A DNA stretch of 64,000 nucleotides from JAPPKS01 sp963667895 (GTDB lineage Bacteria; Poribacteria; WGA-4E; PCPOR2b): positions 4,216,001 to 4,280,000 of the forward strand of contig OZ245030.1 in assembly GCA_965223985.1 (NCBI GenBank), read 5' to 3'. The notes under the pieces were generated by a model. The model saw nothing but the letters and a program-made list of their open reading frames with translations. It made no database searches and was not told the DNA's origin. Numbering within the stretch: position 1 is the stretch's first letter; every line of letters begins with the position of its first letter. Shown piece after piece: positions 57,634 to 64,000 of the stretch. Both the position numbers and the translations under genes were made by a program.

Positions 57634-59043
57634 TCATCCCCCACCCAAGCGCTGCATCAACTCTTTCCGCGTTATGGGTTGGGCGAGATGCATCAGGTAA
57701 ATCTGGAAGACATCGCTTCGATCGGAGACAAACGCGAGTTTGGTCCCATCGGGCGAAAGCGCGGGCTGCATGGAAACACCAATTCCATTGGTAATGCGCC
57801 GTTCGTTCGTCCCATCTGCGTTAATCATGTAAATCTCCATATCCCCGTGCCGTGCCGACACAAAAACAATCACGCTCCCATCCGACGAAACGACGGGGCT
57901 GTAACAATCATAGGGATTCGGGTTCAGATGCCTCTCGTGACTGCCATCTACGTTGATTGTGTAAATCTGATGTACTCTTTCCCGCCAGTGACCTCGCGAG
58001 GACACAAATGCAATCCGTTGTCCATCAGGAAAAAAGCTAGGGCTGCCATCGTCAACTTCGTTATGCGTGATGGGTTTTGGTTCAATTGCGTTTGAATCAG
58101 TTGTTTCAAGGTCTATCCCGCTAAGATCTAGGGAATACAGTTCCAGGTTTCCATCGCTGTTGGATTCATAAGCCACTCGCCGCCGATCGGCAGATACACA
58201 CGGCGCGCGCACGCCGAATCCGACCGGCAAAAGCTCCTGTGTCACTTTGCTATAGATATGGGTGACAGAAAAACCCGCATAGGTTTTCGTAGAACCGCTG
58301 CTTTGGAGTAAGAGCTTGACTTCTCGTGTCGTTCTCGGCTCGCGGCTGTAGAGTACATAATATGGATTGCTGAGGAAGACCGGAGAACTCTCATTGAAAT
58401 CAGCCGTGAAGGTGACTCGCTGCAGGATGCGACCGTTCAAATTCATCAAGTAAATGTCGCCGTTATCCGCTCGATACGCCGCAAACGCGATTTGCGAGCC
58501 ATCAGGTGAAAAGGTGGGTGAATAGCTGTCTTTTTCACCTTTTGTCAGTTGCACCACATTGTAGGAATCGCCCAATAGTCCTCCGACCTCTTGCAATATC
58601 AAGTTATCAGAAGTAGAGCGAACAATCGCCCGCAACTCATTGAATTCCGCCCGTCGATCGCCCAATTTAAGATAGGTTTTTGCCAACCGAAGCCGGACTT
58701 GCACTCGACGCTCTGGTTGTGCCGAGTACAAATTTATCGCTATTTTCCAGTGGGTAATCGCTTCATCGTACTGTCCTAGACCCTCATAAGCCTCTCCAAG
58801 CAAGTCGTATACCTTGGGATTTTGATTATCTTGTGCGATATTCTCCTCCAGTAAATTGATTGCCTCTGTGTGCATGCCTGAACGAATGAGTTCCTCAGTT
58901 TGCTGAAGGGATTTGTCGTCGCTAGCGCAACCGACGGTGATGAGGACAACCATCAACGCGATACGCAAAATGTGACATCTAATGCGAATTGTGCATTGCG
59001 GCTTGCGGCTTGCGGGAATGAGCTGAAATTTAAAGTATCGCAT
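57634..59043 (-). CDS. TPR and TolB-like propeller lipoprotein
   Basis: The start at 59043 gives an N-terminal basic stretch and a lipobox MVVLITVGC, so the mature protein is probably lipid-anchored. Two or three TPRs follow (NPKVYDLLGEAYEGLGQYDEA), then a PD40 propeller with blades such as YSPTFSPDGSQIAFAA, CVSADRRRVAYES, SFFPDGQRIAFVSS and ALSPDGTKLAFVSD. Length 469 residues. The frame is open to 59094. It is a likely periplasmic or outer-membrane partner-binding protein. A second, non-lipidated propeller is at 12657-14544. The mnmA terminator lies upstream at 59152. Confidence 0.82.
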   Translation of the reverse strand: MRYFKFQLIPASRKPQCTIRIRCHILRIALMVVLITVGCASDDKSLQQTEELIRSGMHTEAINLLEENIAQDNQNPKVYDLLGEAYEGLGQYDEAITHWKIAINLYSAQPERRVQVRLRLAKTYLKLGDRRAEFNELRAIVRSTSDNLILQEVGGLLGDSYNVVQLTKGEKDSYSPTFSPDGSQIAFAAYRADNGDIYLMNLNGRILQRVTFTADFNESSPVFLSNPYYVLYSREPRTTREVKLLLQSSGSTKTYAGFSVTHIYSKVTQELLPVGFGVRAPCVSADRRRVAYESNSDGNLELYSLDLSGIDLETTDSNAIEPKPITHNEVDDGSPSFFPDGQRIAFVSSRGHWRERVHQIYTINVDGSHERHLNPNPYDCYSPVVSSDGSVIVFVSARHGDMEIYMINADGTNERRITNGIGVSMQPALSPDGTKLAFVSDRSDVFQIYLMHLAQPITRKELMQRLGGG

Positions 59044-59151
59044 TCGGTTCTCTGAGCGTATTAACTGATAAGGTAGTTTGCTGCTATTGTGCAAAAAGTG
59101 TCAACCGACCAATAAACCGTCCCCTGTGGTTCTAAGTGTTTATGCCTAACG

Positions 59152-59184
59152 AAAAAAGAGGGACATTCGATAGAACGTCCCTCT
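59152..59184 (-). terminator. Rho-independent terminator of mnmA
   Basis: On the minus strand GAGGGAC, a 12-base loop region and GTCCCTC are followed directly by TTTTTT (59157-59152). It lies 33 bases past the mnmA stop. Confidence 0.8.
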
Positions 59185-59216
59185 CCTAATCTCAACGGCT
59201 GTGATGCAAGTCGCGT

Positions 59217-60299
59217 TCACGTAATCCATCCACCACCGATCACCATATCACCATCATAGAACACCGCCGCTTGCCCCGGCGTTACAGCGCGGCGCGGTTG
59301 TCCGAACTTGATCTCAGCTTCTGTGTCGCTCATTGGAGTGATCGTCGCTGGAGCACCCTCGTCCTTGGAACGAATCTTTACGTGAGCATTGATTGGCTCA
59401 GTTAGTGTATCCATCGCGATGAGATTAATCCGCTCAACCTGCATCGTATCGCGCAAGAGACTGGCTTCCTCGCCAACCACAATTGTGTTATTATGAATAT
59501 TCACTTCGGTGACATAGAGTGGCGTGCCGGCTGCAATGCCCAATCCTCGACGCTGCCCAACCGTATAGAAGGGCACCCCTCGATGTTTGCCGAGCACCTT
59601 GCCTTTTTGATTGATAATCTCCCCATCTTGAATTTTGTCAGTCGCCCAATCTTTTAGGTAGCGTCTATAGTTTCCATCTGCGATGAAGCACAACTCCTGA
59701 CTCTCTATCTTCTCCGCACTCCTCAATTTGTATTTCCGTGCAATGGCTCTCACCTGATTCTTCTGGTATCCACCGAGTGGCATGCGTGACTGACTCAGTT
59801 GCTTCTGTGTCAACGCAAACAAGAAGTAAGACTGATCTTTACGTGAATCGACGCCTTTTCGAAGGAGGTAACGTCCGGTTACGGGGTTCTGCTCAATTCT
59901 GGCATAATGCCCAGTCGCAATGTAGTCCGCCTCCAAATGCGCTGCTAGATTGAGGAGTTTGCCGAACTTTACGTCGCGGTTACAAACCACACACGGATTC
60001 GGTGTCCGTCCAGAAAGATATTCGTCAATGAAGTAATCAATGACGTGTTGACGGAACTGCTCCTCATAATTGACAGCATAGAACGGTATTTCCAATTGCA
60101 TTGCAACGCGGCGCGCGTCTTCCACAACGTCGAGTGAAACACAATTTGGCTTATCTGTCTCTGTCTCCACCTCAAATGCATCCTGGGTGCCAAGCCGCAT
60201 CGTAACTCCGATAACGTCATAGCCCGCCTCAATCATCAATGCCGCTGTTACAGAACTGTCAACGCCTCCACTCATTGCCGCGACAACTCTCACACTCAA
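59217..60299 (-). CDS. mnmA: tRNA-specific 2-thiouridylase
   Basis: MnmA puts sulfur on U34 of Lys, Glu and Gln tRNAs, using ATP. The PP-loop motif AAMSGGVDSSVTA is at the N-terminus. The two catalytic cysteines are in NPCVVCNRDVKFG and SQELCFIADG. TGHYARIE and the C-terminal GQAAVFYDGD are typical. A GTG at 60308 opens the frame, but AGGTG sits six bases before TTG 60299, which I prefer. Length of about 360 residues is normal. It is on the same strand as the upstream radical SAM and ftsZ genes. Confidence 0.95.
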   Translation of the reverse strand: MSVRVVAAMSGGVDSSVTAALMIEAGYDVIGVTMRLGTQDAFEVETETDKPNCVSLDVVEDARRVAMQLEIPFYAVNYEEQFRQHVIDYFIDEYLSGRTPNPCVVCNRDVKFGKLLNLAAHLEADYIATGHYARIEQNPVTGRYLLRKGVDSRKDQSYFLFALTQKQLSQSRMPLGGYQKNQVRAIARKYKLRSAEKIESQELCFIADGNYRRYLKDWATDKIQDGEIINQKGKVLGKHRGVPFYTVGQRRGLGIAAGTPLYVTEVNIHNNTIVVGEEASLLRDTMQVERINLIAMDTLTEPINAHVKIRSKDEGAPATITPMSDTEAEIKFGQPRRAVTPGQAAVFYDGDMVIGGGWIT

Positions 60300-60491
60300 T
60301 GTAATCACCTGATTTCGACGATTTTCGCCCTAGCCGCATGAAAGCAGCATTACGTTTTCGCATTTCAAACTCTACCCGCAAAAACTAACTGGGGCATAAG
60401 GCATTACGAGCGTAATGATTCAAAGAGTAATGTCAAAGAGGCAGGTAAGGATTACATGTATCTACGCCTAATCTCGTATTAGCTCCGCAAT

Positions 60492-62222
60492 TCAACACGC
60501 CCCACATTTTTTACACACGGCAGTATCACACGAGCTTGTCATGAATCCCTTCTGATGTTTGTTGTGTTCGAGACGCAAAAATTCCGGGATGACATTGAGG
60601 TCAAGGTGATCCCACGGATTGAACTCGTCGATCGAGCGAGGGCGAAGTGCATAGAAATCGGGGTCCAAGCCATGTTTGTCAAAGGCACGCTTCCATGACT
60701 CACCTCTCGAAAGATCCAATATGACAGGCCCAAGCCGTCGGTCGCCGCGTGCAAAAACCGCTTCCTGATAGGCGAGTCGAGCGCTAGCTGAGGATACTTT
60801 CATCCCACCTAGTCGACCAATTTCCTTTTTAAGAAACATGAGCTTTCGAGAAATAGACTTTGAATCTTCCATTGGTACCCACTGGAAGGGGGTGTGCGGT
60901 TTGGGAACCATAGGGGAAATCGTAAAGCTGATTCGTGCCATTCGTCCACATCTTTTTGCATGAGGCAGCAGGATGGATCTCATCTCCTTTGCCATACCCA
61001 CAATCGCTTCAACATCAGTCGGGGTCTCGTAAGGTACACCGATTAGGAAATAAAGGCGGAGGTTGAGGATGTTTCGCTTTAATGCTTCTTCAAACACATG
61101 ATACAATCGTTCGCGTGGGATGGCTTTATTGACAACCTTCTGAAGATTTTCGGTAGCTACTTCAGGGGCAATTGTGATTGTACCTTGTTCACTTTCAGCA
61201 AGTGCGTCGAGCAACGGTGCCCGGACCGTCTCAGCCCGGAGCGAAGCACAAGAAATCCGATACCCTCGGTCTACCAAGCCCGTGGCGATTTCGTCAATCT
61301 GGGGGTGATCTGAAATCGAAGCGCCAACCAAGCCAACGCGATTCGTGATGCCGCTCGCCTGTTCCGCCAGTTGTAAGGTGCTATCTACAGACCGGTGTCG
61401 AGGCCACCGGCGCGCATAGTCAGCAACACAGAATCGGCATTGCCGACCACAGCCTCGCACAATCTCAATCAGATGGGCGTTGGAGAACTCTGTCTCAGGT
61501 GTGAATATTTTCGTGCAGGTTTCAACGTGATCGAGGTTCGGGATGGCGGTGGCGGTTACTTTTGCGGAAGCAGGGGGGCTTGCCTGAATGGCTTTAATTG
61601 TGCCATCGTCTTTGTAGCTTACTTCGTAGAAGTGTGGAACATAAAGACCGGGGACAGTTGCAAGCTCATGTAATAGGTCATCTTTGGACGCTGAACTTGC
61701 TTTCCACTCCCGGAAACTATCCATTAGATGCTGGATTGTCTGCTCAGCTTCGCCGACGAGGAAAACATCAATAAAATCTGCAATCGGTTCGGGGTTATAG
61801 GCGATATTGATGCCGCCTGCGATAATCAGCGGATGGGTTTCCGCTCTATCGACAGCAAGCGGAGGAATTCCGGATGTTTCTAAAGCGAGGGGAATATTGA
61901 CATAATCCGATTCAAATGAAACGGAAAACCCAACCAAATCGAATTGGTTCAACGGTGTTTGGGTTTCAAATGAAAAGAGTGAAGCCCCGCTCCGTTTGAG
62001 TTTATGGAGGGTATGTGCCTCGGGAATAAATGCACGCTCACAAGCGGTATCTTCACGGCGGTTCAATGTATCGTAGATAACTTGAACCCCAAGACTCGAC
62101 ATCCCGAGGTAATAGGTGCTGGGATAAATTAAGGCAAACCGAACCGCTTTCCTGAAATTGAAGCGAGGACGATGCTCTATATCCAGCAAATTTCTGTACG
62201 TTTTGCGCAAGTCGCGTTGCAT
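60492..62222 (-). CDS. B12-binding-type radical SAM protein, TIGR03960-like
   Basis: A 576-residue radical SAM protein with the cluster motif RGCGRQCRFC (CxxxCxxC) at about residues 258-267. An N-terminal B12-binding-like fold contains VGFSVSFESDYVNIPLAL and IIAGGINIAYNPEPI. The C-terminus ends in a cysteine group, CDTAVCKKCGAC, a possible extra cluster. This order fits the TIGR03960 family of unknown function, often found near rng or cell-division genes. It lies directly downstream of ftsZ (31 bases), so co-transcription is likely. Substrate unknown; RNA modification is a guess. Confidence 0.8.
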   Translation of the reverse strand: MQRDLRKTYRNLLDIEHRPRFNFRKAVRFALIYPSTYYLGMSSLGVQVIYDTLNRREDTACERAFIPEAHTLHKLKRSGASLFSFETQTPLNQFDLVGFSVSFESDYVNIPLALETSGIPPLAVDRAETHPLIIAGGINIAYNPEPIADFIDVFLVGEAEQTIQHLMDSFREWKASSASKDDLLHELATVPGLYVPHFYEVSYKDDGTIKAIQASPPASAKVTATAIPNLDHVETCTKIFTPETEFSNAHLIEIVRGCGRQCRFCVADYARRWPRHRSVDSTLQLAEQASGITNRVGLVGASISDHPQIDEIATGLVDRGYRISCASLRAETVRAPLLDALAESEQGTITIAPEVATENLQKVVNKAIPRERLYHVFEEALKRNILNLRLYFLIGVPYETPTDVEAIVGMAKEMRSILLPHAKRCGRMARISFTISPMVPKPHTPFQWVPMEDSKSISRKLMFLKKEIGRLGGMKVSSASARLAYQEAVFARGDRRLGPVILDLSRGESWKRAFDKHGLDPDFYALRPRSIDEFNPWDHLDLNVIPEFLRLEHNKHQKGFMTSSCDTAVCKKCGAC

Positions 62223-62253
62223 GCAGTCCTCTTCTGATTGCCCTTAGAAAAGC

Positions 62254-63444
62254 CTACTTTTTGTCTTTTGAGCCACGCAAGCGGACGAATGTCGGAACGT
62301 CCCACTGATCCTCGGTGTTTTCGGAACCTTCTGATTCTTCGCCTCCACCAGTAGTAGTCTTAGAAGAGCGGCCTTGTTGGCCAGTTTGAGTTCCTACAAA
62401 CCTTCGACCAAGAATCTCTTCTATATTCATTACTTCGCCGCTTCCTGATATAGGATTCGTGGTTTGGGTATTAGAGTCAAATCCTGTAGCGATTACCGTC
62501 ACACGCAGTTCATCTTCCAAATCATCATTATAGGCAAGCCCGAAAATCAGTTGGTCTGTGTCCGATGCACCTCTAATTACATCCATCGCACCCTCCAACT
62601 CATGCATCATCATATCGGAGGGGCCCGTGATATTCACAATGATTCCCGATGCACCTTCAATTGAACTCTCTTCCAACAATGGTGAGGAGATAGCATTCTT
62701 CGCCGCTATCTCGGCACGATTATCCCCTGATGCAAAACCAATCCCCATCAACGCCCCCCCGGAATCAGACATAATGGTCTTAACATCAGCAAAATCAAGA
62801 TTAATCTCGCCCGGGACCGTGATTAGATCCGAGATACTCTGGACAGCGTGGAGTAGAATCTGATCCCCCATACGAAAAGCCAAACGAATGGGTAGTTTCC
62901 GATCTACATACTCCATTAGACGTTGGTTAGGAATAACAATTACAGAATCAGCGCATTCCTGAACATTTTGTAAGCCTTCTTCTGCTTGGATAGCTCGTTT
63001 TTTGCCTTCAAAGTCAAATGGACGGGTCATGACACCGATAGTCAATGCTCCACTTTCCTTAGCGAGGCTTGCGATAACCGGGGCTGCACCTGTACCGGTT
63101 CCACCACCCATTCCAGCAGTCACGAAAACCATGTCTGCCCCTTCAACAATGCTTTTCAGTTTATCTTTATCCTCTTCAGCAGCTTTGCGTCCTTTTTCCG
63201 GATCTGCTCCCGCACCAAGTCCACTCGTAGTGTTGATGCCTATTTGTACCCTTGTTGTGTTATGGCATGTTCTGAGCGCTTGCAGATCCGTATTGACGAC
63301 ATAAAATTCTACGCCAGTCAACTCTGCTTCAATCATGCGCTTGACAGCGTTACTTCCTCCACCACCAACGCCAATAACTTTAATGTGCGCTAAATCTTCA
63401 AATTCTTCCTTTTCAAATTCAATCATGTTAATTTCGATTACCAT
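62254..63444 (-). CDS. ftsZ: Cell division protein FtsZ
   Basis: FtsZ is the tubulin-like GTPase that forms the division ring. The tubulin signature is GGGTGTGAAPVIA, and the N-terminal IKVIGVGGGGSNAVKRM is classic; NVDFADVKTIM-type T7 loop residues appear as INLDFADVKTIM. The C-terminal peptide DVPTFVRLRG matches the conserved tail that binds FtsA/ZipA. Length 396 residues. The frame starts at ATG 63444; an internal ATG at 63426 is possible. No ftsA or ftsQ is upstream within the window. Confidence 0.97.
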   Translation of the reverse strand: MVIEINMIEFEKEEFEDLAHIKVIGVGGGGSNAVKRMIEAELTGVEFYVVNTDLQALRTCHNTTRVQIGINTTSGLGAGADPEKGRKAAEEDKDKLKSIVEGADMVFVTAGMGGGTGTGAAPVIASLAKESGALTIGVMTRPFDFEGKKRAIQAEEGLQNVQECADSVIVIPNQRLMEYVDRKLPIRLAFRMGDQILLHAVQSISDLITVPGEINLDFADVKTIMSDSGGALMGIGFASGDNRAEIAAKNAISSPLLEESSIEGASGIIVNITGPSDMMMHELEGAMDVIRGASDTDQLIFGLAYNDDLEDELRVTVIATGFDSNTQTTNPISGSGEVMNIEEILGRRFVGTQTGQQGRSSKTTTGGGEESEGSENTEDQWDVPTFVRLRGSKDKK

Positions 63445-63756
63445 TTATCAATTTAAGTAATCTTATTCCTCCTTTGTCTTGCACCCCACGAGATAGATAA
63501 GACTTGTAAACATGCCAGATAATGTAGCTTCGCAAATTAAAAAGTTGTCGGAGATTCAGATTTCATGCAGGCTTGAGGGTACTCCAGCTTACTTCGGGTC
63601 AACTCCAGAGATTCAACTACAACCGCACTCCTCACAATCGTAAGAGAATACATGAGAAATTATAAATTACTACTCAGTTAAAGTCAATAACTTTTTTGGC
63701 AATTAAATTAAGGTTGATATATAATTACAATTCGTACATGAGTTGATAAATTTACT
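63445..63756. other. Intergenic region upstream of ftsZ
   Basis: No gene. It carries the ftsZ promoter at 63659-63687 and an AGGAGG at about 63466-63471, some 20 bases before the annotated ftsZ ATG, which is too far to be certain it is used. Confidence 0.4.
63659..63687 (-). promoter_or_regulatory. Sigma70-type promoter of ftsZ
   Basis: Minus strand: TTGACT (63687-63682), 17-base spacer, TATAAT (63664-63659). The predicted leader of about 210 bases is long. Confidence 0.7.
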
Positions 63757-64000
63757 TCACGCTTTATTTTTCTTGAGGGGGTCGGCTAATATCTGAACTA
63801 TCTCCATGAGATCAAAATGGGCGTTTCGATCTTCATGCACGGGATTCAAAGGGAGGGTTTCGTCAACAAAGCGATACATGTCCGCGGCACCCGCTAAGAT
63901 TTTGGGTGTTAAACCGACATGTGCGAACGTCTCGGAAATTTCCTCCATTTCACCAATCCACCGCTGCGATTTCGGCGGCATCATTGGCACGGTTTGCTCC
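63757..64000 (-). CDS. NAD(P)-dependent oxidoreductase, DUF1932 C-terminal domain (5' end outside window)
   Basis: Only the last 80 residues are visible. MPPKSQRWIGEMEEISET and FAHVGLTPKILAGAADMY match the DUF1932 domain that follows a 6-phosphogluconate-dehydrogenase-type NAD-binding domain in predicted 3-hydroxyisobutyrate-like dehydrogenases. The frame is open to the window edge. The ATGs near 63985 are internal. Confidence 0.6.
   Translation of the reverse strand, partial: EQTVPMMPPKSQRWIGEMEEISETFAHVGLTPKILAGAADMYRFVDETLPLNPVHEDRNAHFDLMEIVQILADPLKKNKA

Noticed and set aside
57296..57637. Minus-strand 113-residue frame starting in the stop of the propeller gene
   Set aside because: Overlap start is suggestive, but the composition is irregular and the plus-strand candidate is equally weak.
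1..64000. tRNA or rRNA genes and CRISPR arrays
   Set aside because: No T-loop-like GTTCRANNC with a cloverleaf, no rRNA sequence and no regularly spaced repeats were found by eye.

Overview
The window comes from a Gram-negative-type bacterium of moderate GC, with a mixture of core genes and a large accessory block. Repeated phytanoyl-CoA dioxygenase (PhyH) genes, secreted LamG proteins, FG-GAP/ASPIC proteins, a TPR-DUF3179 protein, DUF6785-type membrane proteins and TPR/TolB-like propellers together suggest Candidatus Poribacteria or a close relative. That placement rests on gene content alone; no rRNA or tRNA gene, CRISPR array or replication origin was recognised. Sigma70-like promoters with 17-18 bp spacers (for example TTGACT-N17-TATAAT) and AGGAGG-type ribosome sites are easy to see.

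Layout. 1-6.7 kb, minus strand: a truncated DNA methyltransferase, then an operon of TPR protein, M48 peptidase, glnD and rtcA. 6.9-14.9 kb, plus strand: a cyclophilin lipoprotein, a lysine 2,3-aminomutase-family enzyme, phosphoglycerate mutase, a polysaccharide pyruvyl transferase, a phosphoesterase-like/CcdA-like fusion, a TolB-like propeller and a small membrane protein. 15.3-25.5 kb: Ste24 protease, EF-G, GT9 glycosyltransferase, two tandem thymidylate-kinase-like genes, a ROK kinase, mgtE and aroC. 25.7-35.5 kb: an M50-like protease, a DUF6785-like membrane protein, two PhyH enzymes, an ABC exporter half, an orphan HsdR-N-like nuclease and a Wzi-like outer-membrane barrel. 35.6-50.6 kb, accessory block: two broken FG-GAP/ASPIC genes, two more PhyH genes, four LamG paralogues (one killed by a nonsense codon), a desaturase, a short element with perfect 17-bp inverted ends, and the TPR-DUF3179 protein. 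51-64 kb, mostly core: leuS, an RNase J, small decayed genes, a TPR-propeller lipoprotein, mnmA, a radical SAM protein, ftsZ, and the end of a DUF1932 oxidoreductase.

Two kinds of gene breakage must be kept apart. At least seven loci, including the normally essential leuS and aroC-coupled mgtE, are split by single-base indels, many in homopolymers; these look like uncorrected sequencing or assembly errors. In contrast, several accessory genes at 35.6-42.7 kb carry in-frame stop codons, and one has a large internal deletion, which looks like genuine decay.

The most unusual content is the LamG cluster. Four secreted paralogues share both a mature N-terminus and a C-terminal tail of the form P-x-G/D-K-L/V-A-T-x-W-x-x-L/I-K, which suggests a surface or secretion system that I cannot name.
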